Shown here in pieces: positions 7,999 to 15,896 of a stretch of 32,055 nucleotides of DNA. How positions within the stretch are numbered: the stretch's first letter is position 1; each line of letters begins with the position of its first letter. Both the position numbers and the translations under genes were made by a program. This DNA comes from a bacterium (GTDB taxonomy: Bacteria; Bacillota; Clostridia; Oscillospirales; Acutalibacteraceae), in assembly GCA_020624805.1 (NCBI GenBank), contig JAHKVW010000016.1, positions 1-32,055 of the forward strand, in the 5' to 3' direction. The notes under the pieces are model-generated. The model was not told the DNA's origin, made no database searches, and saw only the letters and a list, made by a program, of their open reading frames with translations.

Positions 7999-8031
7999 CC
8001 CGGTCTGTCAATGAGGACAGATCGGGTTTTT
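7999..8031 (+). terminator. Intrinsic terminator after the zinc-ribbon gene
   Basis: CCCGGTCTGTC (7999-8009) pairs with GACAGATCGGG (8016-8026), 11 base pairs with one G-T wobble, followed by TTTTT. Confidence 0.9.
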
Positions 8032-8066
8032 CATTTCATCGCACAGTAACACATTTCATTTTTTTC

Positions 8067-8094
8067 TTGTCTTTTTCGATATAGATGATATAAT
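8067..8094 (+). promoter_or_regulatory. Promoter of the alarmone synthetase-two-component operon
   Basis: TTGTCT (8067-8072) and TATAAT (8089-8094) are separated by 16 bases. The predicted start near 8101 leaves about 75 bases of leader and rules out the ATG at 8100 as translation start. Confidence 0.65.
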
Positions 8095-8174
8095 ATAAAA
8101 TGGTTATATATGCGGAGAATGAGTATTGTGATCATTTATCCGCAGCCAATACAATAAGGATCCGTCGAGGTACT

Positions 8175-8783
8175 ATGAAACAAGAAGATTTACGATTCTA
8201 CGGCGAGTTCGCGCCGAAGCTCGAAGAAATAGAACAGCTGTTGATGCGCGAGATCCAGGCGATGCTCGACAGCATCAGCACCGATCCCGAAACGGCGCTT
8301 GCGGAACACATCAAATGCCGCGTCAAAAGCGCGGACAGTCTGTGCGAAAAGCTCAGAAGATTTGAACTGGAAGAAACCGCTGCATGCGCGATCAAAAACC
8401 TGTCCGATATCGTGGGCGTTCGCGTCATCACGCACTTTGTCGGAGATATCTATACCGTCCTTGAGCTGATCGAGAAAAACGATCACTGGAAGGTCGTCAC
8501 CGTCAAGGATTATATCGCCAACGCCAAGCCCAACGGATACCGCAGCCTGCATGTTCTGCTCAATCTCCCCTTCGGCGTCGGCGGTATCGACGCCATCAAC
8601 GTTGAGATCCAGCTGCGCACGATCGCGATGGACTGCTGGGCAAGTCTGGAGCACCAGCTCAAATACAAGAAGCATATCAAAAATACGGCTCTGATCGTGG
8701 ACGAGCTCAAGCGCTGTGCCGATGAGATGGCGTCCACCGACCTGTCGATGCAAACGATCAGAGATCTGATCCAAAAGGGGTAA
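8175..8783 (+). CDS. Small alarmone synthetase (RelQ/YjbM-type GTP pyrophosphokinase)
   Basis: This 202-residue protein is a RelA/SpoT synthetase domain with no HD, TGS or ACT domains, the architecture of small alarmone synthetases (about 210 residues in RelQ). It transfers pyrophosphate from ATP to GDP or GTP. Synthetase motifs are visible: DIVGVRVITH, the PNGYRSLH segment, and VEIQLRT followed by DCWASLEHQLKYK. The start at 8175 is supported by GAGGT just upstream and by the promoter at 8067. It is first in an operon; the response regulator begins three bases after its stop. A (p)ppGpp synthetase cotranscribed with a two-component system is unusual and suggests that sensor output and alarmone level are linked. 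Confidence 0.92.
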   Translation: MKQEDLRFYGEFAPKLEEIEQLLMREIQAMLDSISTDPETALAEHIKCRVKSADSLCEKLRRFELEETAACAIKNLSDIVGVRVITHFVGDIYTVLELIEKNDHWKVVTVKDYIANAKPNGYRSLHVLLNLPFGVGGIDAINVEIQLRTIAMDCWASLEHQLKYKKHIKNTALIVDELKRCADEMASTDLSMQTIRDLIQKG

Positions 8784-8786
8784 ACG

Positions 8787-9455
8787 ATGAAGGTACTTTA
8801 CGCAGAAGACGAACGACAGCTCTCTGTCGCTGTCGTCGAGATCTTAAAGATGGAAGGCTTTGACGTCACGCCCGTCTATGACGGTGAAGAGGCGCTCGAG
8901 GCACTGGACAAGGACTACTTTGACGCAGTCGTTCTCGATATCATGATGCCGAAAAAGGATGGCATCGAGGTGCTCGAAGCCATGCGGCAAAACGGCAACC
9001 ACACCTGTGTGCTGATGCTCACCGCCAAAGCGACGCTCGACGATCGTATCACGGGACTGTCCACGGGCGCGGATGATTATCTCTCTAAGCCCTTTGCGAT
9101 GAAGGAGCTGGTAGCGCGTCTGCAATCCCTGATCCGCCGCAATAACGACTATCGCCATTCCGTCATCAAATACGCAAATATCGAGCTGAACTCCAACACC
9201 TGCGAGTTGAGATCCGACAAGGGCAGTCTGCGGCTGAACAATCCCGAGGCGGAGCTTTTGACCTATCTCGTCCGCAACGTCGGCAGGATCTTTTCCGCGG
9301 AGGAGATCAACGAGGCGGTCTGGAACGGCAAAGAAAGCCCCGAGAAGGCGGAGCTGTACCTATACTATCTGAAAAACAAGCTTAGACAGATACACGCCGA
9401 CGTCGCCGTCGTCATCGAAGATGATACCTTCGAGCTGAAAGAGGAGCTCTCATGA
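8787..9455 (+). CDS. Two-component response regulator, OmpR/PhoB-type
   Basis: This 222-residue regulator has an N-terminal receiver domain (1-118) with acidic residues Glu7/Asp8, phosphoacceptor Asp51 (VVLDIMMP), Thr79 and Lys101 (LSKPF). A C-terminal winged-helix DNA-binding domain covers about 128-218. The ribosome binding site is the AAAGGGG at the end of the preceding synthetase gene. The histidine kinase start overlaps its stop by four bases (ATGA), which indicates a cognate pair. Its targets are unknown. Confidence 0.95.
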   Translation: MKVLYAEDERQLSVAVVEILKMEGFDVTPVYDGEEALEALDKDYFDAVVLDIMMPKKDGIEVLEAMRQNGNHTCVLMLTAKATLDDRITGLSTGADDYLSKPFAMKELVARLQSLIRRNNDYRHSVIKYANIELNSNTCELRSDKGSLRLNNPEAELLTYLVRNVGRIFSAEEINEAVWNGKESPEKAELYLYYLKNKLRQIHADVAVVIEDDTFELKEELS

Positions 9456-10702
9456 AAAAACTGCGAAGAAAAATCGTACTCGGTGTGTTCATCTCCGCGA
9501 CCATTGTCTTTGCGCTGTCGATCCTGTTCGTCTCGATCTTTTTGAACGCGGAGATCACCCGACGGGCTGACGCCATGACGAAGCTGATCGCCGATAATCA
9601 GGGCGAAGTTCCCCCAAAAAGCGAGATCAACAAACCTGAGTTGTTCAGCATCTACAGCTACAACGAGGATTCTCCCTTTCGTATGCGTTATTTCGCGGTG
9701 AAATACGAAGAAAATGATCATGTGGTCGTCTACGTCGATCATAACGTGTCGATCGACGAGGGAAAAGCTGTCGCTATGGCGGACATCGTGAAAATGTCCA
9801 AGCTCAAAACCGGAGATTACAACGATTTTCGCTACCGCGTCAGCGATGAGAATGATATGGTCGTTTTCGTCGACTACACCTATGAGTATAGCGCGGTCGA
9901 TCTGCTGACGCTCATGCTCTCACTGTTGGCGGTCGTCTTTATCGTTCTGATCACCGTGGTGTTCTGGTTCCTGTCGAACCGTATCGTCAAGCCGTTTGAA
10001 GAGAACTCACGTATGCAAAAGCAGTTCATCACCGACGCGAGCCATGAGATCAAAACACCGATCGCCATTATCTCCGCCAACGCGGAGGTGCTCGCCTATA
10101 AAAACGGAGAAAGCGAATGGCTCAACAATATCACGACGCAGGTAACGCGTATCAGCGAGCTTGTCGGAGAACTGCTCACCCTCAACCGTCTGGAAGAGGT
10201 CGATGAGATCTCCGATATCGAAGCGGTCAATCTCAGCGAAATGACAGAGGCGGTCTGCGCTGATTTTGAAGAAGTATTCCGTTCCAAAAACGTTCAGACA
10301 AGCTATGAGCTGCAACCCGACGTCACCATCAACGGCAACACCGATCAGCTCAAGCGGCTGGTCTCCGTACTGGTGGAGAACGCGTCTAAGTACGTCACCG
10401 ATGACGGTGAGTTCCGCGTCACGTTGAATAAGGAGCTGCGCTATACGACGCTGAGCATTTACAACACCTGCGAGGTCGATCAAGAAGCCGACTACAAGCA
10501 TCTGTTCGACCGCTTCTACCGTCCCGATTCCTCCCGTACCTCCTCGACAGGCGGTCACGGGATCGGACTGTCCATCGCCAAGCGCATCACCGTCCTGCAC
10601 GGCGGCTCCATCGAGGCGGTGCCCACCGAAGACGGCTTAACGTTCAATGTCAAACTGTCCAACCGATTAAAATCCCATCACAAAAAAGGAAGTGAAAAAT
10701 GA
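9452..10702 (+). CDS. Sensor histidine kinase
   Basis: This is a 416-residue membrane kinase. Membrane segments lie at about 8-30 and 150-174 and enclose an extracytoplasmic sensor of about 120 residues. The phosphoacceptor is His198 in SHEIKTP; the N box is LVENASKY and the G box is GGHGIGLSIAKR. It phosphorylates the preceding response regulator, by family and position. No separate HAMP or PAS domain is evident. It overlaps both neighbours by ATGA, so translation of regulator, kinase and the following membrane protein is probably coupled. The ligand sensed is unknown. Confidence 0.95.
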   Translation: MKKLRRKIVLGVFISATIVFALSILFVSIFLNAEITRRADAMTKLIADNQGEVPPKSEINKPELFSIYSYNEDSPFRMRYFAVKYEENDHVVVYVDHNVSIDEGKAVAMADIVKMSKLKTGDYNDFRYRVSDENDMVVFVDYTYEYSAVDLLTLMLSLLAVVFIVLITVVFWFLSNRIVKPFEENSRMQKQFITDASHEIKTPIAIISANAEVLAYKNGESEWLNNITTQVTRISELVGELLTLNRLEEVDEISDIEAVNLSEMTEAVCADFEEVFRSKNVQTSYELQPDVTINGNTDQLKRLVSVLVENASKYVTDDGEFRVTLNKELRYTTLSIYNTCEVDQEADYKHLFDRFYRPDSSRTSSTGGHGIGLSIAKRITVLHGGSIEAVPTEDGLTFNVKLSNRLKSHHKKGSEK

Positions 10703-11184
10703 TGGGAGCGAAAACCAGAAGGCTGGAAAACAATCTGGTAACGCTGGGCACCGGCGTCATTGCTTTCGGTCTGTGGGCTTTCATTAAACTGATATTGACT
10801 GTTATACTGCTCGGTAGCGCCTACTATGAGGATACCGGCGAAGAGGATCAGCTCGCTGTCATCATATTGACATGGGTCGTCGCCATACTGACCGTACTGG
10901 TGTATGTGTGGCTGGGGATGTCCGCACGAGCGGAAGGTAAGGGTAAGCACGTAAAGCCCGTCTACCTGTTCTTTGCCGGAATGATCTGTATTTACGGCTT
11001 CGCGATGATCCTGCTCGAAGTATTCTATCTGATCACTGATTTTATCGATATCGATGATCCGCTCATACTGGTTATCACGATCTTCATCGATGTGACAAGG
11101 ATGATCTTTTTGATCCAACTGATCTATTCCTCTGTTGCGCTGAGAAAGATCAGAAAACAGGCAAAACAGGAGGTCAGCGCATGA
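10699..11184 (+). CDS. Four-helix membrane protein of unknown function
   Basis: This 161-residue protein has four likely membrane helices at about 17-40, 53-74, 86-110 and 121-148, with a positively charged C-terminus. I do not recognise the family. Its start overlaps the kinase stop (ATGA), with AAGGAAG upstream inside the kinase gene, and its stop overlaps the next small gene (ATGA). Its fixed place after the kinase suggests an accessory sensor or a target of the two-component system, but this is inference. Confidence 0.75.
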   Translation: MMGAKTRRLENNLVTLGTGVIAFGLWAFIKLILTVILLGSAYYEDTGEEDQLAVIILTWVVAILTVLVYVWLGMSARAEGKGKHVKPVYLFFAGMICIYGFAMILLEVFYLITDFIDIDDPLILVITIFIDVTRMIFLIQLIYSSVALRKIRKQAKQEVSA

Positions 11185-11303
11185 ATCCGGATTTACACAA
11201 TTATGCCGCGGGGGATTCTGTCGAGTATGATGAAAACAGATTTCGGGGTATCAATGACTTTTGCACGCTGATCAAGCAGAACCGGGGAGGAAACGAAACA
11301 TGA
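11181..11303 (+). CDS. Small protein, 40 residues, embedded in the two-component operon
   Basis: An ATG at 11181 overlaps the stop of the upstream membrane protein (ATGA), with a consensus AGGAGG about six bases before it. The frame runs 40 codons to a TGA at 11301, which overlaps the ATG of the next gene at 11300. The product is hydrophilic, starting MNPDLHNYAAGDSVEYDEN and ending in a basic, Asn/Gly-rich stretch. There is no membrane segment and no family I recognise. The ribosome binding site and four-base overlaps on both sides make a real translated gene likely. It could instead be a short coupling frame that carries ribosomes to the next gene. Confidence 0.7.
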   Translation: MNPDLHNYAAGDSVEYDENRFRGINDFCTLIKQNRGGNET

Positions 11304-11842
11304 GTCTATTCCAACTGGTTCGTTCTTTCATCCTCGGCATCCTCTATCTTGTCATTTCCCTGCTATTGCTGTTATTGCCTAAGGATTCCTACGGCGTCAT
11401 CACACTCATCATCTCCTTCATGCTTCTCTTCTACAGTATCAGCCAGCTGATCTATTACATAAGGATGGCACGACATATGGTCGGCGGAAAGATCATCTTG
11501 TGTGAAGCGATCATCATCCTTGATTTAGGCTTGTTCATCTACTCGCTCTATGACGACAAATCCCTGACCATCCTGATCTTCCTGTTGATCATCTACGCGT
11601 TCAGCGGCTTTGTGGACATCCTCAGAGCGTTTGAAGAAAAAAAGAACGGCTCACACCACTGGATCCGTAAGCTGGTCATAGGACTCGCCATGGTGATCTT
11701 CGCGCTGGCGCTGGTGATCATCGGGCTGATCATGAAGAATACGGTCATCCTGAAATACGGCTTCTGTCTGAGTGTTGCCTATGCGGGGATCAGAAAGATC
11801 ATCACTGCCTTTAAGAAAACAGCGATCATATATATCCAATAA
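11300..11842 (+). CDS. Multi-pass membrane protein, HdeD/DUF308-like
   Basis: This 180-residue protein is very hydrophobic, with about six membrane helices arranged as three similar hairpins, and short basic loops (for example near residues 115-125). The length and repeated pattern resemble the HdeD/DUF308 family, whose molecular role is poorly defined. The start is at the ATGA overlap with the 40-residue gene, with GGGGAGGAAA upstream. It is the last gene of the operon that starts at 8175 and ends at a strong terminator. Confidence 0.75.
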   Translation: MSLFQLVRSFILGILYLVISLLLLLLPKDSYGVITLIISFMLLFYSISQLIYYIRMARHMVGGKIILCEAIIILDLGLFIYSLYDDKSLTILIFLLIIYAFSGFVDILRAFEEKKNGSHHWIRKLVIGLAMVIFALALVIIGLIMKNTVILKYGFCLSVAYAGIRKIITAFKKTAIIYIQ

Positions 11843-11848
11843 ACCGAA

Positions 11849-11881
11849 ACGCAGGACGTTACCGAACGTCCTGCGTTTTTA
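11849..11881 (+). terminator. Intrinsic terminator between convergent signalling operons
   Basis: ACGCAGGACGTT (11849-11860) and AACGTCCTGCGT (11865-11876) form a perfect 12-base stem with an ACCG loop and a T run on the plus strand. It may also stop the minus-strand operon ending at 11891, although the minus-strand T run is weak. Confidence 0.93.
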
Positions 11882-11890
11882 TTGATACTA

Positions 11891-13921
11891 TTATGTGAGC
11901 TTCTTCACCATTGTAAAGCGATTGGAGCCATCCTTGTATTCATAGGAGGTTTCATCCATCACCTTTTTGACGAGGAAGATCCCCAGACCGCCGATCTGTC
12001 GCTCCGACGCGCTGAGCGTGGTATCGGGATCGGGCTTAGCGAGCGGATTATACGGGATACCCTGATCGACAAAGGTCAGAGAAACAGAATCATTATTCTT
12101 TGAAAGAATAATCTCTGCCTTTCCCCTTTCCTCTCCGTAGGCGTAATTCGCGATATTGACAAAAATCTCTTCGACCGCCAGATCCAGATCCATCATCGTT
12201 TTGAGGGAGCACGGAGTATCGCTGAGGTGCTGATGGACAAACTCATTGACCGTGTCCATTTCAGATCTCTCGGCGTCAACAACGAGTTGGGAAGTCTCTT
12301 CTCCCTTCAGTTCCAGACAAACAGTCGTCATATCATCGAACTGCGGCGCTTCGCCGACAAATTCGTTGACGCTCCTGATCACGCCCTCGATGATACCCTG
12401 CGGACTTTCTTCTTTATACTGATTCAGCGCCTTGAGCATACCGTCAATGGACATCATGTTATTATCCATATCCGTAGCCTCAGGGATACCGTCGGTATAC
12501 AGGAACAGCTTATCGCCTCGCCCGAGTGTGAATTCAAAATTATGATATTTGACCGTATCGATCGCGCCGATGACAAATCCGTGACGGGATTTAAGGATCT
12601 CAAAATCACCGTTTTTCCGCATAATGGCAGGATCCTCATGACCGGCATTGGCGCTGATTACCTTGCCGGTTGACAGCTCTATGACGCCCAGCCACACCGT
12701 GACGAACATATCCTCGCGATTGCGCGGACAAACACGCTCGTTGACCAGTTGAAGCGCCTGTGCGGGAGTAAAGCCGCTGTGCTGCGAGATCTCGTTGACT
12801 AAGATCTTGGTGACCATCATAAACAGCGAAGCGGGAATACCCTTTCCGGATACATCTGCGATCACGACGGCAAGATGATCATCGTCGATCAGGAAGAAAT
12901 CATAAAAATCACCGCCGACCGCTTTCGCGGGGGTCATGGACGCATAGATATCAAAATCACTGCGGTCGGGGAATGCGGGGAATGTATTCGGCAGAGAATT
13001 TGCCTGGATCGCCGTCGCCAACGACAGCTCCGTACCGATACGCTCCTTCTCAGCGGTGGCGGCAGTCAGGTTATCGATGTATTGCAGCATATCATCCTCC
13101 ATCTTGTCGATCGAGGTCGCTAATACGGAGAGTTCTTCGATATAGCTGATATCCGCGCCGAGCTTTTCACCGGGTTTATTTTCCGTTGCAAAGCGCTTTG
13201 CCTCGCGGATGATCTTGTTGATCGGTCTGACAAACTGCCTGCGGATATATATCACGGAGATAATAGATGAAACGAGCATCAAACCCGCCGCGGAGCACGC
13301 GATAATGTATAAAAAGGGTCTGCGGGCTTCAACCATGCGGTCCATCATACGCTGTATACATAATACGGCGACAGTTTTACCGTCAGAATCCTTCAGCGGT
13401 ACCAGCGTCGTGATATGCGGCGGCGCGCCTCTCAGGTTATCGGTACGATAGATCGTGCCATGTTCAAGAGTGCCGTCATACAACTGACGATAGGTTTCCC
13501 TGTACTCATCGTTGGTCGTATCATGAACCGAGCCCAACTCCCATTCTGTATACGGAGTATTCTTGCCGACGCAATTGAAGACGGAAACAAAGTGATTATA
13601 ATCGGTCGTATCCACTTGGATCACATAGACCAGAGACACATCCATCTTCAGGCAATACGTATCCAAAGCATTCTTCGTGCTTATGTAGGATGCGTCATCG
13701 GCGCCGTTAGCCAGATAATCATCGATTTGATCACCGTCTATCAGCGCTGTAGCGGTATCCGCCATATGATAAGTGGTGTTGTCGTACTCCAGCTCAAACG
13801 CTTTTGTAAAACTACCGTAACCGATCACCGATACCAGAATACTGAACAACAGCAACAGCAGCACGGTAAAGGTGATGATATTCGCTTCAAAGTTTTTAAA
13901 CAGTTTTTTGAAGACTTTCAT
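11891..13921 (-). CDS. Membrane SpoIIE-type serine phosphatase fused to RsbW-like ATPase domain
   Basis: This is a 676-residue sensor. Membrane helices at about 15-38 and 203-226 flank an extracellular sensor domain, and a HAMP-like segment follows to about 285. A SpoIIE-type PP2C domain (about 300-540) has metal motifs GGDFYDFF (337-344), ADVSGKG (355-361), YTDGIPEA (476-483) and DDMTTV (529-534). The C-terminal domain (about 550-676) is an anti-sigma-factor-type HATPase with an N box at 584-595 (EEIFVNIANYAY), DQGIPYNP and GGLGIFLVK. Phosphatase and serine-kinase-like modules in one chain could both set the phosphorylation state of a STAS partner, and the gene 15 bases upstream encodes such a STAS domain. 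The start has AAGGGA upstream. No sigma factor is nearby. Confidence 0.93.
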   Translation of the reverse strand: MKVFKKLFKNFEANIITFTVLLLLLFSILVSVIGYGSFTKAFELEYDNTTYHMADTATALIDGDQIDDYLANGADDASYISTKNALDTYCLKMDVSLVYVIQVDTTDYNHFVSVFNCVGKNTPYTEWELGSVHDTTNDEYRETYRQLYDGTLEHGTIYRTDNLRGAPPHITTLVPLKDSDGKTVAVLCIQRMMDRMVEARRPFLYIIACSAAGLMLVSSIISVIYIRRQFVRPINKIIREAKRFATENKPGEKLGADISYIEELSVLATSIDKMEDDMLQYIDNLTAATAEKERIGTELSLATAIQANSLPNTFPAFPDRSDFDIYASMTPAKAVGGDFYDFFLIDDDHLAVVIADVSGKGIPASLFMMVTKILVNEISQHSGFTPAQALQLVNERVCPRNREDMFVTVWLGVIELSTGKVISANAGHEDPAIMRKNGDFEILKSRHGFVIGAIDTVKYHNFEFTLGRGDKLFLYTDGIPEATDMDNNMMSIDGMLKALNQYKEESPQGIIEGVIRSVNEFVGEAPQFDDMTTVCLELKGEETSQLVVDAERSEMDTVNEFVHQHLSDTPCSLKTMMDLDLAVEEIFVNIANYAYGEERGKAEIILSKNNDSVSLTFVDQGIPYNPLAKPDPDTTLSASERQIGGLGIFLVKKVMDETSYEYKDGSNRFTMVKKLT

Positions 13922-13936
13922 AATCGTTCCCTTATA

Positions 13937-15106
13937 TCAAAAAGTCAATGTATCCAGATGATCGATCGCGCGATTGATACGATCACGGCACTCCTCTAAC
14001 AGCTTTTTGCCATCCGGTGTATCCTGTTCACCGATACGGATGATCCTGCGTAATACGCGCAGCAGTCCGATCACAGAGGCTTTCTCCTTGACCTCGTTGA
14101 TCCTGTCCTCATCATCGGTTTCGAGATACAGCTCCAGAATACGGTGCAGAAGCGGCTTGACCACGCTTTCATCCACCGACAGGAAGTTTTTGAACACGTT
14201 CGGATCACAGATACCGAAGCCCTCATACGCGTTATAGATGCACGCCAGCTCATAGATCGGATGACCTGAGCTGAGTGTATCCATATCGATCAACAGCGCC
14301 TCATCCTCATACTGCATGATGTTCTTGATGTGCAGATCGCCGTGCAGCATGGTGCCTGTCTCGGGGATCGTCTTGATCAGCGCGCTGAGCTTAGCGAAGT
14401 GCTCCGGGTCAAAGCTGCTCCTTGCCTCATCGAGCCACTGACAGGCGACGTCGCTGTGAAGCGGTATCCCGACGGGCGCCTCGGTTTCATGCAGTGTTTT
14501 TGCCAGCTCGACCGTCTGCTGCGCGACAAACTCGATCTGTGTCGGATCCTGCTGCAGCAGCTCGGCAAAGGTCCTTGCGTTGATCAGCTCAAAGATCGAG
14601 CCGTATCTCTCCCCTACCTTGACGATCCCAAAGGGGATCGCGGTGGGGATGCCCAGGATAAAAGCAGTGCGGGACATATCATGCTCCGCCTTGATATGAT
14701 CGAGGGTATCCGCCTCGTTGTACACCTTGACGATGGTATCGTTATCGATACGATAGATCACACCGTTAGCGCCCTTGCCGATGATCTTTTTTCCGGTAAC
14801 GTCGATACATTTCAGCGCTCTTTCGACCGTCATCATCTCTGTAAAGCCGGTCATCTCCAATATCTCATAGACCTCGGAGCTGACGTCGATCAGCTTAACG
14901 TCCCTATGTTTCTTAAGCAGCTTTAAGATGATCCGCAGACCCGCGCTGCTGATATATTCCATATCCTCGGCGTCAAGCACCAAATGATCAAATTCCGTTT
15001 TTTTGACAATATTATTGATCTCTATTTCGACCGTCGGCGCACGGTGTGAGTCGATACGACCATCCAGCCAGATCGTCAAAGTACCATTATTCAGCTCTGA
15101 TTTCAT
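13937..15106 (-). CDS. STAS (anti-anti-sigma-like) domain fused to an aminoglycoside phosphotransferase/protein-kinase-like domain
   Basis: This 389-residue two-domain protein starts with a STAS domain (about 1-100). Its phosphorylation-site motif YISSAGLR puts Ser54 at the position of the phosphoserine in SpoIIAA. Residues from about 105 form a kinase-like fold: glycine loop GKGANGVIYR (110-119), Lys127 in IVKVY, catalytic HGDLHIKN (255-262), and a metal-binding LIDMDT (272-277). The HGDLH pattern is typical of aminoglycoside/choline phosphotransferase and related kinases. The start at 15106 has GGAGGT upstream and an ATGA overlap with the HD gene; upstream in-frame codons lie in that gene. 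By context, the STAS half is the likely substrate of the neighbouring phosphatase/ATPase, and its state may control the kinase half. The kinase substrate is unknown. Confidence 0.9.
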   Translation of the reverse strand: MKSELNNGTLTIWLDGRIDSHRAPTVEIEINNIVKKTEFDHLVLDAEDMEYISSAGLRIILKLLKKHRDVKLIDVSSEVYEILEMTGFTEMMTVERALKCIDVTGKKIIGKGANGVIYRIDNDTIVKVYNEADTLDHIKAEHDMSRTAFILGIPTAIPFGIVKVGERYGSIFELINARTFAELLQQDPTQIEFVAQQTVELAKTLHETEAPVGIPLHSDVACQWLDEARSSFDPEHFAKLSALIKTIPETGTMLHGDLHIKNIMQYEDEALLIDMDTLSSGHPIYELACIYNAYEGFGICDPNVFKNFLSVDESVVKPLLHRILELYLETDDEDRINEVKEKASVIGLLRVLRRIIRIGEQDTPDGKKLLEECRDRINRAIDHLDTLTF

Positions 15107-15669
15107 GTTTGACCTCCAAATATATAATCGATCAAAAGAACATACTCTCGGTATGCGGGGGTTTCGGCATACTCCGACAGCGCGTCGGCAACGGAACGAT
15201 AGTACCATTCCTGTACTTTCTTATCCTTTTGATGGAAGAGTTCCCACATCGTGTCGCCGCGCTCTTCAAAAATACGCAGCAAAGAACGCGCGTTGGACAG
15301 CTTGTCAGAGAGCCACATGATCTTGACGGAACGATCCTGATTGGCGCGCAGACGAGTGAGCGACTCTTCTTTTCTCAGCTTCCAGCTATCTTCGCGCGAT
15401 AATTCCGCGTACTCTTTCTCTGTCTCGCCATGTACGAGCTGCTCCACCCGATCGCCGAACTCCCGGCGGATATCGTCAAATGCGGTATCGGTATCCTCGA
15501 CCGTATCATGGAGCATCATTGCCGCGAGCACCTCGCGATCACTTGTCAGCGTGGAAGCGATCGTCGTCGCCTCGATCGGATGCAAAATATACGGCGTTCC
15601 GCTTTTTTCACGGATCATCCCTTCGTGCGCGCGCACCGCAAAGATGATCGCTTTCTCTAATAAATCCAT
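15103..15669 (-). CDS. HD-domain phosphohydrolase, (p)ppGpp hydrolase-like
   Basis: This 188-residue protein is a stand-alone HD domain close to the hydrolase half of Rel/SpoT and to small alarmone hydrolases. Metal ligands are visible as an early HEG, the YILHPIEA motif, LHDTVEDTD (HD plus the EDT motif typical of Rel hydrolases) and a later SDKLSNARSL, equivalent to ADRLHNMRTL. Removal of the 3'-pyrophosphate from (p)ppGpp is the likely activity, but other nucleotide substrates are possible. The start at 15669 has AGGTGA five bases upstream; an ATG nine codons earlier lacks one. It is first in a three-gene operon and overlaps the STAS-kinase gene by ATGA. Confidence 0.85.
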   Translation of the reverse strand: MDLLEKAIIFAVRAHEGMIREKSGTPYILHPIEATTIASTLTSDREVLAAMMLHDTVEDTDTAFDDIRREFGDRVEQLVHGETEKEYAELSREDSWKLRKEESLTRLRANQDRSVKIMWLSDKLSNARSLLRIFEERGDTMWELFHQKDKKVQEWYYRSVADALSEYAETPAYREYVLLIDYIFGGQT

Positions 15670-15778
15670 TCTATCACCTAATATTAAGGACGACAACGAA
15701 GTTTTACGAAAATCATCCTCGTTAATCTATGTCCGTTTTTTAATTGAACTTAGTATAATGATTATTCTATTTATGGAT

Positions 15779-15807
15779 ATACTACCATGAAACCCATCAT
15801 ATTTCAA
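15779..15807 (-). promoter_or_regulatory. Promoter of the HD-STAS/kinase-SpoIIE operon
   Basis: On the minus strand, TTGAAA (15807-15802) and TAGTAT (15784-15779) are 17 bases apart. The predicted transcript start is about 100 bases before the ATG at 15669. Confidence 0.5.
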
Positions 15808-15827
15808 GTGAAATAGAGATAAAATCA

Positions 15828-15856
15828 GGGAGCAGACCGAAATCTGCTCCCTTTTT
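15828..15856 (-). terminator. Terminator hairpin downstream of the GH13 gene
   Basis: GGGAGCAGA (15828-15836) and TCTGCTCCC (15843-15851) form a perfect 9-base stem with a six-base loop, 40 bases beyond the GH13 stop. A clean TTTTT run lies on the plus-strand side; on the minus strand the tail is TGATTTTAT. The only gene reading into it is the minus-strand GH13 gene, so that assignment is preferred. Confidence 0.6.
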
Positions 15857-15896
15857 CATTTTAATCGATTATTCGGTTTTCAATGATCAGTCAAGA

